Positions 1-8,381 of a stretch of DNA of 56,702 bases are shown in pieces. Origin of the DNA: SAR324 cluster bacterium (GTDB taxonomy: Bacteria; SAR324; JACQKK01); NCBI GenBank assembly GCA_022574555.1, contig JACZRV010000010.1:1-56702 (forward strand), given 5' to 3'. A model generated the notes under the pieces. That model saw nothing but the letters and a program-made list of their open reading frames with translations. It was not told the origin of the DNA and searched no databases. The stretch's first letter is position 1. Every line of letters starts with the position of its first letter. A program made the translations under genes and the position numbers.

Positions 1-269
1 CCAACTTGTAATTTACCTAAATCCCAGAGAATCGCCCCGGTTTGGAATGCTATTTCGTTAGATAACGTGCTTTTGCCAACAGCGGCCGGAGACGATATAA
101 GAATTACAGATGATGAGCCTCGTTTTATAGCTCGACGTTCGACAAAAGAAGGAGCAACAAAGCGAGGCTCCCGCTTAGTGACATAAGTAATTGCAGATAT
201 CGGAGAAGAAATGGGTGGTTTACGATCTGGTGTAGGAAACAGCTTCATAATGTCGCTTAACGTAGTCAT
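1..269 (-). CDS. Truncated P-loop NTPase of unknown family (N-terminal part only)
   Basis: An open frame runs from an ATG at 269 leftwards off the window edge, giving 89 residues with no stop. About 60 residues in there is a P-loop-like stretch (SSPAAVGKSTLSNEIA) after a hydrophobic beta strand (SVILIS), which fits the Walker A site of a nucleotide-binding protein. An in-frame TAG lies upstream of the ATG, so the start is secure. The N-terminal 50 residues are rich in Pro, Lys and Arg and I do not recognise them. My hand count for the first 360 bases is about 43% G+C, far below the genes to the right. Codon use is also AT-leaning, so this gene looks foreign to its neighbours. It is divergent from the aminopeptidase gene with 91 bp between the starts. 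The function cannot be set from this fragment. Confidence 0.6.
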   Translation of the reverse strand, partial: MTTLSDIMKLFPTPDRKPPISSPISAITYVTKREPRFVAPSFVERRAIKRGSSSVILISSPAAVGKSTLSNEIAFQTGAILWDLGKLQV

Positions 270-360
270 TGTGAAACGCTCATGATTAACGGAAAAGGCT
301 TTTGCGGCGGAACTAGTAAAAGAATTACTATCAAAAGGAGTCAATTGTGGCAAGGTATGA

Positions 361-2226
361 ATGAACAAAAAATTAGGCATGATAAATCGACAGATCAACC
401 CCGTCCATAAGCGCCTGGCGGCTCTCCGCGGCCTGATGGCCCAGGAACGCCTCGACGTCCTTCTCGTGCCCTCCGCCGACGAGCACCAGAACGAGGTCAC
501 GCCCCATTACAAGCAGCGCCGAGAGGCGATCAGCGGCTTCAGCGGGTCGGCGGGAGACGTGGCCGTGTGCGCGGATGAGGCCCATCTGTTCGTCGACTCC
601 CGCTACCACCTCCAGGCCGCGGAGCAAACCGATCCGCAAGTCTACACGATCCACCGGGTGGGACTGGAAGGCGAAAGCGATCTCGCCGAATGGCTCGCCG
701 AGCGCGACCGCGAGCACGCACCGCAGCGGGTGGGTTTCGATCCCTTCGTCACCAGCATGCAGGCCCATCAGCGGCTGGCCCAGGCGCTGGAAAATCCGCA
801 CTCGGAGCTGGTTGCGGCCGATGCCAACCTCGTGGACCAGGTCTGGAACGGGCGTCCGCATGCGCCCGGCAAGCCGGTGTTTCGCCTGGCCGATGAACTG
901 GCGGGCGAAACCGTGGCTGGCAAACTGGCCCGGGTGAGAGCCGAGCTGGCCGAGAAAAACGTGGGAGCGCTCGTCCTCTGCAAACTGGATGAAGTGGCCT
1001 GGCTGACCAATCTGCGGGGCGCAGACATTTCCTACAACCCGGTTTTCGAAGGCTACATGGTGGTGGAGCCCGATGGCGCGCATTGCTTTACGGATAATCC
1101 CGTGCCCGATGAGGTGCGTTCGGCATTGAGAGGCCACGTGGAACTCCATCCGGCAGCCGCCTTCCCCCGTCATGTTCGCGCCTTGTCCGCGGCGATGCGC
1201 AAACGAAAGCCCGACGGCTCCCAAAAGATCTGGCTGGACCGCAACGGCACGACGCAGGGGATTCGCCTGTTGGCCGGCGATGCGCCGCTGCTCGACGATT
1301 CGCCCAATCCGGTGGCGCGCATGAAGGCCATCAAGAACCCGGTCGAGATCGTCGTCAGCCGCGAAGCCCATTTGCGTTCAGGGGCGGCCAAGGTGAGGAG
1401 CTTCAGCAGACTGGCCGCCCTGCTGAACGAAGGAATCGGCATCAGCGAAGCCGGCTACGCGGATCTGCTCTACGAGGAGTATGCCCGCGAGGAAGGCTTT
1501 AGCGATCTCAGTTTCACCACGATTTCGGCCTACGGAGAGAACGGGGCCATCGTCCATTACGGGACGCCCGATCCGCGGACAATGCTGGAACCGGGCGGAT
1601 TGCTGCTGGTCGATTCGGGTGTGCAGATCGTGGGCGCTACCACCGACGATACGCGCACGCTGGCCATCGGCAAGCCCACGGCCGAACAACGGCGCCATTA
1701 CACCGATGTCCTCAAGGGACACATTCGTCTCGCCGGCCAGGTGTTTCCCGATAAGACCACGGGCCAGGCCCTTGACGTGTTGGCGCGCGCGCCGCTCTGG
1801 AACGAGGGGCTGGACTACGGCCACGGTACCGGCCATGGCGTGGGCGCCTATCTCAACGTCCATGAGGGACCGCAAAGCCTGAGTTCCCGTGGCACGACGC
1901 CCCTGGAGGCGGGAATGATCCTCTCCAACGAGCCGGGATACTATCGGGCCGGTTGGGGCGGAATCCGCCTGGAAAATCTCTACGTGATCGAGGAGGCCCT
2001 GGGCCTGCCCCCCCATCCGGGCGGCAAGCGCTGGCTGCGCTTTTCACCCCTGACCATGCTTCCTTTCGATCGCCAATTGATCGATTGGGGCCGGCTCGGC
2101 GGGCAGGAAGGGCAATGGCTGACCGATTACCACGCCCTCGTCTGGGAATCCCTCTCGCCCCTCCTCGACGAACCCCACCGGATCTGGCTTGAAGCGGCCT
2201 GCGCCCCACCGGAAGCAGGCGCATAG
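361..2226 (+). CDS. Xaa-Pro aminopeptidase (aminopeptidase P, M24B family)
   Basis: A 621-residue cytosolic metallo-aminopeptidase expected to release N-terminal residues next to proline. The order is creatinase-type N domain (about 20-150), second N domain (about 165-325), M24 pita-bread catalytic domain (about 335-560) and the C-terminal M24C extension. That length and order match the long aminopeptidase P type. The dinuclear metal ligands are visible: Asp in VDSG (about 418), Asp in TTDDT (about 429), His in HGTGHGVG (about 487), Glu in NEPGYY (about 523) and Glu in RLENLY (about 538). The first dozen codons (MNKKLGMINRQI) are AT-rich while the rest is GC-rich, so the original start may have been altered or lost at a junction; ATG 379 is another possible start. 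It stands alone, divergent from the truncated P-loop gene. Confidence 0.93.
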   Translation: MNKKLGMINRQINPVHKRLAALRGLMAQERLDVLLVPSADEHQNEVTPHYKQRREAISGFSGSAGDVAVCADEAHLFVDSRYHLQAAEQTDPQVYTIHRVGLEGESDLAEWLAERDREHAPQRVGFDPFVTSMQAHQRLAQALENPHSELVAADANLVDQVWNGRPHAPGKPVFRLADELAGETVAGKLARVRAELAEKNVGALVLCKLDEVAWLTNLRGADISYNPVFEGYMVVEPDGAHCFTDNPVPDEVRSALRGHVELHPAAAFPRHVRALSAAMRKRKPDGSQKIWLDRNGTTQGIRLLAGDAPLLDDSPNPVARMKAIKNPVEIVVSREAHLRSGAAKVRSFSRLAALLNEGIGISEAGYADLLYEEYAREEGFSDLSFTTISAYGENGAIVHYGTPDPRTMLEPGGLLLVDSGVQIVGATTDDTRTLAIGKPTAEQRRHYTDVLKGHIRLAGQVFPDKTTGQALDVLARAPLWNEGLDYGHGTGHGVGAYLNVHEGPQSLSSRGTTPLEAGMILSNEPGYYRAGWGGIRLENLYVIEEALGLPPHPGGKRWLRFSPLTMLPFDRQLIDWGRLGGQEGQWLTDYHALVWESLSPLLDEPHRIWLEAACAPPEAGA

Positions 2227-2324
2227 GAAGGGATCAAAGCAGCCGTCAGCACGACGAAATCGATCTTCGGGGGACTTCGAGACCGATGCACGACCGGGGA
2301 AGCGATGGCCCGCGGCGGGTCTTG

Positions 2325-3530
2325 TTACTCGGGCTGGATTTGCTTTGGCAAGCGCAGACGGAAGGTCGTGCCGTTCCCATCGCGATTGGGCTGGGCCTCC
2401 AATTCTCCGTGTTGCAATTCGGTCAGGATCTTCGCGATGGAAAGCCCCAACCCAACTCCCTGAGCGCGATAGCCGAACATGCCGCTGGTGTGGCGGTCCA
2501 CCCGTCCCAGGGTGACGAACGGCTCGAATATGCGTTGGAGGTCCTTTGGGGCGATGCCCCGGCCGTGGTCCACGACGGCGATCACGACGGACTGGCCCTC
2601 ACCGGCCACGGTCAACCGGATGGCGCTTTTGTCCTTGGAAGCACGGGCGGCGTTGGTGAGCAACTCCTCGATGATGCTCTCCACGCGTGAGCGATCCCAC
2701 CTGCAATCGCCCACCGCTTCGGCCGTCACCTCGATCCCAACCTCGCGGGGGGCGAGCAGGAGATTGAGCCGTTCCGCCACTTCTTCGCAGAGCCTTCCGG
2801 GGTCTACCGGCTCGAGGTCCAGGTCGAAGTAGGTAATTTCCGATTCGCGTATCTGCTGGATCGATTTGTCCACGATGCGTTGCACCCGACCCAATGCGGC
2901 GGTCATCATCTTGGAATGCTTCGGCCGTCCCTCCTCCAATCCATTGCCCTGCAAACCCAGATAGCCGCCCATGATGGCCAAGGGCGTGCGCAGCTCGTGA
3001 CTGAGCACGCGCAGTACCTCGCCTCGAAACTGGGAGAGTTTAGCCAACTCGACGTTTTTGTCGGTCAATTCCTGGGTTCGTGCGCGCACCTTGCTTTCCA
3101 GTTCCGCATTGGCCTGGGTCAAAGCCTCCATCAGTTCGCGGTTTTGCATCTCCAGCTGTCTGCGGGTTATGGCTGCGTCTACATCGAAGAGAAATTGATC
3201 GTGGTTGTGGATCGGCTTGACGAGAAAATTGGCGATATTGAAGCGGTCGCGTGCGGCCAGGACGGTACGCAGGTCGCTGTAGGCGGTCAGCAGGATGAAG
3301 GCGGCGTCATTCCCTTCCTGGCGTAAATTTTCCAGCATTGTCAGACCGTCCATGCGGGGCATCTTGAGGTCCGAGATGACCAGGTCTACAGGGGCAGCCC
3401 GGGCCGCCTCCAGCCCGGATACACCATCATCGGCCACGACCAGATCGTAATTCAAGGGCGCGAGCAGACGAACGAGGTAGCGGCGCATGGGCGCCTCGTC
3501 GTCGACGATGAGGATCCGGCTTTTGTCCAT
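2325..3530 (-). CDS. Hybrid response regulator-histidine kinase (REC-HisKA-HATPase)
   Basis: A cytosolic two-component protein of 401 residues. An N-terminal receiver (about 3-122) has the acidic pair D10/D11, phospho-acceptor D54 in ISDLKMP and K105 in LVKP. A coiled-coil linker (about 125-168) follows. The HisKA H-box SHELRTPLA has H178, and the HATPase_c domain has N-box EELLTNAA, G1 DHGRGIA and G2 GVGLGLSIAK. There is no membrane segment, PAS or other sensor domain, so it probably receives phosphate or a signal through REC and relays it by the kinase. A GTG at 3668 would add 46 residues rich in Pro and Gly with no family resemblance, so I chose the ATG just before KSRILIVDD. No partner regulator lies nearby. 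It converges on the aminopeptidase gene with 98 bp between stops. Confidence 0.9.
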   Translation of the reverse strand: MDKSRILIVDDEAPMRRYLVRLLAPLNYDLVVADDGVSGLEAARAAPVDLVISDLKMPRMDGLTMLENLRQEGNDAAFILLTAYSDLRTVLAARDRFNIANFLVKPIHNHDQFLFDVDAAITRRQLEMQNRELMEALTQANAELESKVRARTQELTDKNVELAKLSQFRGEVLRVLSHELRTPLAIMGGYLGLQGNGLEEGRPKHSKMMTAALGRVQRIVDKSIQQIRESEITYFDLDLEPVDPGRLCEEVAERLNLLLAPREVGIEVTAEAVGDCRWDRSRVESIIEELLTNAARASKDKSAIRLTVAGEGQSVVIAVVDHGRGIAPKDLQRIFEPFVTLGRVDRHTSGMFGYRAQGVGLGLSIAKILTELQHGELEAQPNRDGNGTTFRLRLPKQIQPE

Positions 3531-4502
3531 GGTGAGTGGCTCGGCCCTATTCAAACGTTCGAAGGGGGCGATCTTTTTCTTGCCGCATGGGCCGATCCCT
3601 CCTTTCCGCGGGATGGCCGCATGGGGCGCTTCGCCCGAATTCCGGGGATAGACCCTCAATGCTTCCACGGCCGCCGTAACTGCCGGCGGCTGAAACCCGG
3701 AAAAGTAAATTTCCGCGCGCTTACCGATGCTTTCATTAAACGTTTATTATTATGGCGTTTATGCTGATCGAAATTACCGCTGCGGACTCGGAAAATGAAG
3801 ACGATAATTATCCCAAATCAGCCCTGCCGTCAATGAACTCGATTCTTGCCGGATTTATCGCCGCAAAGTATAAGATATTTATTAAATCACTAATATTATA
3901 TACGATACGCGTGGAATGTTGATTTTTGCTGATGTATTATACCAACGAAAAGTCGGATTCATGGGGACTAATTAGCGATACTGAAACTCGGAAAATCGCG
4001 GCCGCAATCGGCCTGTCGTTGACCCCCGGTGTGATTGCAGGCTCCGGGAAATCCCGACCCGTCTCAAGAAACGTCCATGGCTGCGAAGCCTGGCCCGAAA
4101 TTACGTAAGCTGCTTCGCTACCCGCTGAAGCCCCTGGCGAACGGCCCATGGCCTCGTTGCGGCCATCTTTGGATGCGGCCGGACGGCGACAACCCTCGCG
4201 AGACCCGCACGGGGACACAATGCTATGATGGACTGGGCTATGCTGGACTCGCGCGATCGTGGGTTTGCACCCCTGGCAGGCTTCGTATCCGCCGCCTACC
4301 GGGATATTGAAATTTTCCACTATCCGGCAGTATAACCGGACCGAGGCCCCGCGGGGTGGGAATACCGGCGCGATTTGCGCGCAGTGGCCATTACCAATGG
4401 CAGGCGGCAGCGGGGGTGGATCAATATGTGCGATCCATTCGTCGATAGCCTGCCGCGGATTCGATCAGGCGATGATATGGCCCGTGAACCGATGGGAACG
4501 AG
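3531..4502. other. Long intergenic region with an AT-rich core
   Basis: About 970 bp with no convincing gene on either strand; the short frames here have no family resemblance. Bases 3715-3930 are markedly AT-rich for this window, so promoters for the divergent kinase and HEAT-repeat genes could sit here, but I see no clean -35/-10 pair. The only repeat I notice is a 15-bp tandem duplication at 4222-4251. Confidence 0.5.
4222..4251. repeat. Two-copy 15-bp tandem repeat
   Basis: GCTATGATGGACTGG is followed directly by GCTATGCTGGACTCG, with 13 of 15 positions identical. It lies in non-coding DNA about 250 bp upstream of the HEAT-repeat gene. It belongs to the pattern of short tandem duplications seen across the window, though the unit sequence differs from the others. 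Confidence 0.6.
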
Positions 4503-5528
4503 ATGATGCATTGGCCCGAGGGATGGAGCAAGGGGCCACTTGCCAAGCCGGACGCGGCTTTGATCTGCGCTGTGGGGGCGTTGCTTGCGCTGTGCCTGGC
4601 CGCGGGGAGCACGGCCGCGAAGGATTGCCGGTCGCCCCAGGAGTGCATCCCCCAATTGCGCTTCGGCGAAACCGCGGCTCTCCGCGAAAAGGCAGCCAGG
4701 TTACTGGGCGAGCAGGGCGCCAGAGAGGCGCTGCCCCATCTGGTCGAGGCACTGAAGGGAGACCCGGGCGAGTTCGTCCGTGTCAACGCGGCCGAAGCCC
4801 TGGGCCGGCTCCACTCGCCGCAGTCCCTGGAGCCCCTCAGCGAAGCGCTGGCGAACGATAAGCGGGAATTGGTGCGCAGGACCGCGGCTCAAGCCATCGG
4901 TCGTCTGGCCCGTGCCGAGGGCATCGCGCCCCTGTCCCAAGCCCTTCAGTCCGATGCGGACTATACCGTGCGAACTGCGGCCGCAATGAGTCTGGGTACC
5001 ATCGGAAATCCCTCCGCGGCGGAATCCCTGGCCCTGGCCTTGCTCAACGACGGCCGGTCCGAAGTGCGCAATCAGGCGGCGTCCTCCCTCGGGGTGCTCC
5101 AGGCACCGGCGGGGGCGGAATCCCTGGCCGCGGCATTGGCAGGCGATGCGGCCGTCCGGGTGCGCGTTACTTCGGCCGGCGCGCTGCAAGGGATCGCCAG
5201 CGATAGGGTGGAGCCCGCCCTGGTCCGTGCCCTGGGCGAGGACGACTCGACCGAAGTACGCCGCCAGGCGGCCCGCTCCCTGGGCGAGCGCGGCGATTCC
5301 AGCGCCACCCCGGTGCTCATCCAGGCCCTACAGGCGGACCGTGCCCTGTCGGTGCGGCAGGAAGCCGCGGTGAGCCTGGGCAAAGTAGGCGGCGTCCTGG
5401 CCAAGGAAGCGCTGACCTATTTCGCCGCGAACTCAAAGCATGCCCGCTTGCGCCGAACATCCGCCGACGCCCTGGCCGGCATCAAACCGGAAAAGAAACC
5501 CGCGCCGGAGGAAGAAAAAGAGGAATAG
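4503..5528 (+). CDS. Exported HEAT-repeat (PBS-lyase-type) protein
   Basis: A 341-residue protein built almost wholly of HEAT-like repeats of about 31 residues from residue 55 to 325. Each repeat carries an [VL]RxxAAxxLG-type core (for example VNAAEALGRL, VRRTAAQAIGRL, VRTAAAMSLGTI, VRQEAAVSLGKV), about eight or nine in all. A hydrophobic stretch at about 19-38 (ALICAVGALLALCLAAGSTA) looks like a signal peptide or anchor, so the solenoid is probably periplasmic. A Cys pair (CRSPQEC) follows it, and the tail is charged (KKPAPEEEKEE). Two adjacent ATGs (4503, 4506) compete and neither has a strong ribosome site. Such solenoids bind partner proteins; PBS-lyase activity should not be assumed without phycobiliproteins. 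No operon partner is evident. Confidence 0.82.
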   Translation: MMHWPEGWSKGPLAKPDAALICAVGALLALCLAAGSTAAKDCRSPQECIPQLRFGETAALREKAARLLGEQGAREALPHLVEALKGDPGEFVRVNAAEALGRLHSPQSLEPLSEALANDKRELVRRTAAQAIGRLARAEGIAPLSQALQSDADYTVRTAAAMSLGTIGNPSAAESLALALLNDGRSEVRNQAASSLGVLQAPAGAESLAAALAGDAAVRVRVTSAGALQGIASDRVEPALVRALGEDDSTEVRRQAARSLGERGDSSATPVLIQALQADRALSVRQEAAVSLGKVGGVLAKEALTYFAANSKHARLRRTSADALAGIKPEKKPAPEEEKEE

Positions 5529-5811
5529 CGTTGATCGTCTCTGATTGATCCGATAGATTGGCGAACGCGTTTTCCCGCCGGGTCCCCGATTTTCGAATAT
5601 GTGGCGGGTTTCATGTCACGGTCTCCGTTGAGAGGCACTGGTCAATCCCCCACCAGCGGTTTAGGATGATCTCCCGCAGTACATGATCTGCCCATGGCGG
5701 AACGGACAGGCGCACCGGGTACGGCAGGTGACATAACTTGGTATCGGCGGAACACTTTATCCGGATTTGTTTTCCCGGCGATAGGGCCGTTGGGCAGACG
5801 GCATCATTGCC

Positions 5812-6576
5812 ATGATCGAAGTCCTGCTGCGACAGATCAACGGCTGGGTCTACACTTGGTTCGGCGCCGAAGGGCTGGTCGTCTACCAGCAGCATCCCAT
5901 CGCCTATGCCCTGGCCCTGGCCGGATCGGTGCTGGTTTTTTGCTCCGTAGCCGTCTACCTGGGCCGGCGCGGGGCCGGCAGCCTACGCCGGCGGGTGGCC
6001 CAAACGCAGCGTGGCTTCGCGCGCACTCTGGCCCTCACGCGCTACCGCGCCGGCCGGCGCAGTCTGGCGCTCACCCGGGAGATTCGCCGTTGCAGCCAGC
6101 GCCTGCGCCGGATCGCGGCGCAGGTAGTAGGGGATAAGGACGAACGGCACGAGCTGTTGCGACTGCTCGATTCCTTTCTCGCTACCGATCTGGAGCAGGC
6201 CCTGGAGCAGATGTACTCGTGGGCCGCTCTGGGCGACGGAGACCGAATGAAGGCGCTCCAGCGCCAATTGGAGCGCCGCACCCGGCGTTGGAGCGCGGCC
6301 CAGGAAGAGCCTGCGCGGCGCCGGCTGGAGGAGCGGGTGGCCCAAACCCGGCAGCAGCTCGCCGTCGCCCTGCAAGCGAGGGCCGATCGTGTCCATCTGC
6401 TGGAAGGATTGGAGGAAGCCGCGGCGGCCATCCGTACCCTGGAGGCGGAACTGGTGGCCCTGGGTTCGGCACGAAGCCAGGCCCTGCCACTCTTCCAGGC
6501 TCAACTTGCCGATCTGTCGGAAGGCTTTCGTCACCGTCGTGAGGTGTATCTGGAATTCCAGGCGCGTCCGGGTTAG
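5812..6576 (+). CDS. Membrane-anchored coiled-coil protein, unknown function
   Basis: 254 residues. One transmembrane segment at about 30-50 (AYALALAGSVLVFCSVAVYL) is followed by Arg-rich residues, suggesting a cytoplasmic C-terminal body. From about 75 to 245 the sequence is almost entirely Arg, Glu, Gln, Ala and Leu with heptad-like spacing, so a long coiled coil is likely. I see no catalytic motif and do not recognise a family. The start ATG lacks a clear Shine-Dalgarno sequence. The gene lies 283 bp after the HEAT-repeat gene and 96 bp before modA on the same strand; co-transcription is possible but not shown. High GC and Arg content could make long false frames, but the membrane segment and helix pattern favour a real gene. 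Confidence 0.65.
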   Translation: MIEVLLRQINGWVYTWFGAEGLVVYQQHPIAYALALAGSVLVFCSVAVYLGRRGAGSLRRRVAQTQRGFARTLALTRYRAGRRSLALTREIRRCSQRLRRIAAQVVGDKDERHELLRLLDSFLATDLEQALEQMYSWAALGDGDRMKALQRQLERRTRRWSAAQEEPARRRLEERVAQTRQQLAVALQARADRVHLLEGLEEAAAAIRTLEAELVALGSARSQALPLFQAQLADLSEGFRHRREVYLEFQARPG

Positions 6577-6672
6577 CTTGCGGGAGCGCGTCACGGCCAG
6601 TGACCTGAAATCGGCCCCTGTTCCCGGCCTGAGGGGATTCGCCTCCGCCGGTTCCCAAGTTTACCCCGATCC

Positions 6673-7518
6673 ATGATTGAACGAATACTCGCCCCATCGA
6701 TTTCGGCAAGGATCGGCCTCGCGTGCCTGTCGGCGTGGGCGATGCTCGCCGTAGCGCCCGCGACGGTATTGGGGGATGGGTTGACCATCGCCACCGCCGC
6801 CAGCTTGGGTCCGATGTTCGCCGAGATTGGGGCCCTTTACGAATCGCGCTACGCCGATCGCGTGACGTTGGTCGTCGCATCGAGCGGAAATCTGGCCCGT
6901 CAGATCGAATACGGCGCGCCCTTCGACTTGTTTGCCTCGGCCGACGAGTCGTGGGTGGCGCGGCTGGTGCGCAGCGGCGTAATCGACCCGGAGACCACCA
7001 CCTTTGGCCTGGGGCGGCTCGTGCTGCTCCTGGATCCCAGACTCCCACCCCCCGCTGCGGAAGGCATGGCCGGCTCGGATGGCACGATCGGCAAAAAAGC
7101 GTTGGCGCGCCTCGCTGATGCGGACATCCGTTATGTCGCCATCGCCAATCCCCGGCACGCCCCCTATGGCCGGGCGGCCAAGGAAGTGCTGCAAAGCGCG
7201 GGGCTCTGGCAAGCCCTCGAATCCAAACGGGTCTACGCAGAAAACATTCGCCAGGCGGTACAATTCGTCGATTCGGGCAACGCCGAGGCCGGGCTGGCTG
7301 CGCTCTCCTTCGTGCGATCCACCCGGGCGCGCTGGTGGCTCATCGATGCGTCTTTGCACGCGCCCCTGCGCCAGACCCTGGGGGTGGTCCAGGATTCGCC
7401 CAACAAGGCGTCCGCCAAGCGATTCATGGCTATCATGGCTTCGGAGGATGTGGCGGCCATCCTGCGCAAGTTCGGCTTCGATCCGGTGGAGGACGACGCG
7501 CCCGGGGTACAGCGGTGA
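6673..7518 (+). CDS. modA: Molybdate ABC transporter, periplasmic binding protein
   Basis: 281 residues with a signal peptide at about 1-34 and mature start near DGLTIATAAS. The body has the ModA pattern: an early Ala-Ala-Ser anion-binding segment, SSGNLARQIEYGAPFDLFASAD (Ser-Gly and the DLFxSAD core), and later IANPRHAPYG and SGNAEAGLAALS. It should capture molybdate (possibly tungstate) in the periplasm and hand it to ModB. The stop codon overlaps the modB start (GTGA), which shows translational coupling. I see no Moco riboswitch or ModE site in the 96 bp upstream. Confidence 0.9.
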   Translation: MIERILAPSISARIGLACLSAWAMLAVAPATVLGDGLTIATAASLGPMFAEIGALYESRYADRVTLVVASSGNLARQIEYGAPFDLFASADESWVARLVRSGVIDPETTTFGLGRLVLLLDPRLPPPAAEGMAGSDGTIGKKALARLADADIRYVAIANPRHAPYGRAAKEVLQSAGLWQALESKRVYAENIRQAVQFVDSGNAEAGLAALSFVRSTRARWWLIDASLHAPLRQTLGVVQDSPNKASAKRFMAIMASEDVAAILRKFGFDPVEDDAPGVQR

Positions 7519-8180
7519 GCGTTCAGGATTGGTTTCCCATCTGGCTGACCCTCCGCATCGCTTTCACAGCCACCATCATCTCGGTGGTGCTGGGGCTGGG
7601 CATCGCCTGGCTGATGGCCAGAAAGCAGTTTCGCGGGAAAAACCTGGCCGAGGCCATCATCATGCAGCCCTTGGTGATCCCCCCGACGGTGATGGGCTAT
7701 TACCTGCTGGTGGTGTTCAGCCGGAGGAGCGCCCTGGGTAGCGCGCTGGAGGACTGGTTCGGGCTGACCCTGGTCTTCACCTGGCGCGGCGCGGTGCTGG
7801 CGGCGGTGGTGGCCTCCCTGCCCCTGTTCATCAAGCCGGTGCGTGCGGCCCTGGAAAGCGTGGATACTCACTTGGAGAATGCCGCGCGCCTGCTGGGGAA
7901 AACCGAGTGGACCGTATTTCGCACCGTCACGTTTCCGCTTGCGTGGCGGGGCATCGTCGCCGGGGGCGTGATGGCCTTCGCCCGCAGCATGGGCGAATTC
8001 GGCACGACGCTGATGGTGGCAGGCAACATTCCCGGCAAGACGCAGACGGTCTCCATCGCCATCTACGACGCCGTGCAAGCCGGCGACGACGCCCAGGCCA
8101 ACGCCCTGGTCGCCATCGTAACCGTCTTTTCGATTCTGGTGCTGTGGTTCGTGAGCTGGTTCACCGCGGGACGGTATTGA
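7515..8180 (+). CDS. modB: Molybdate ABC transporter, permease subunit
   Basis: 221 residues. The GTG start at 7515 overlaps the modA stop by four bases; a longer frame opening at 7335 overlaps modA and has no membrane-protein character before the GTG. Five or so membrane helices are visible. The binding-protein-dependent transport loop for the ATPase (EAA-type) reads about ENAARLLGKTEWTVFRTVTFPLAWRGIVAG. QPLVIPPTVMGYYLL and FARSMGEFGTTLMVAGN are typical ModB segments. It forms the inner-membrane channel powered by ModC. Confidence 0.93.
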   Translation: MSVQDWFPIWLTLRIAFTATIISVVLGLGIAWLMARKQFRGKNLAEAIIMQPLVIPPTVMGYYLLVVFSRRSALGSALEDWFGLTLVFTWRGAVLAAVVASLPLFIKPVRAALESVDTHLENAARLLGKTEWTVFRTVTFPLAWRGIVAGGVMAFARSMGEFGTTLMVAGNIPGKTQTVSIAIYDAVQAGDDAQANALVAIVTVFSILVLWFVSWFTAGRY

Positions 8181-8213
8181 CGGGCTTTGTAGTGATTAAT
8201 ATGTGGCTTGACA

Positions 8214-8370
8214 AGGGGTCCCCACCCCGCCCTGCGGGCACCCCTCCCCATTTCATGGTGAGGGGGAGCACTGCGGAACTCGCAACGGTGCCAAGAGCCG
8301 AAGGGTGAGGATCGCAATGGGTGCACCCCCTCTCTGCAACGCGGAGAGATAACATGGGGGCCGGGGGGAT
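8214..8370. repeat. RIME/REP-like palindromic intergenic element between modB and modC
   Basis: The 200-bp modB-modC gap is packed with inverted repeats: GCCC/GGGC at 8228-8238, CTCCCC/GGGGAG at 8243-8267, and CTCTCTGC/GCGGAGAG around a 3-base loop at 8330-8348, flanked by C5 and G5 runs. GC-rich, CTCCCC-type stems with degenerate edges resemble the palindromic intergenic elements (REP, RIME) of proteobacteria. No second copy was noticed in this window. It splits an otherwise tight operon, so it may end or stabilise the modAB message. The family assignment is inference. Confidence 0.5.
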
Positions 8371-8381
8371 GAGGAAAATCA

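Noticed and set aside
373..1371. Long open frame antisense to the Xaa-Pro aminopeptidase
   Set aside because: It is a shadow of the real gene caused by high GC; the product has no family pattern.
3926..4108. 60-codon frame in the AT-rich gap after the kinase gene
   Set aside because: No ribosome site, no family resemblance and mixed composition; likely chance.
6182..7048. Long minus-strand frame across the coiled-coil and modA genes
   Set aside because: Very high Pro/Arg/Ala content typical of an antisense shadow; it overlaps two well-supported plus-strand genes.
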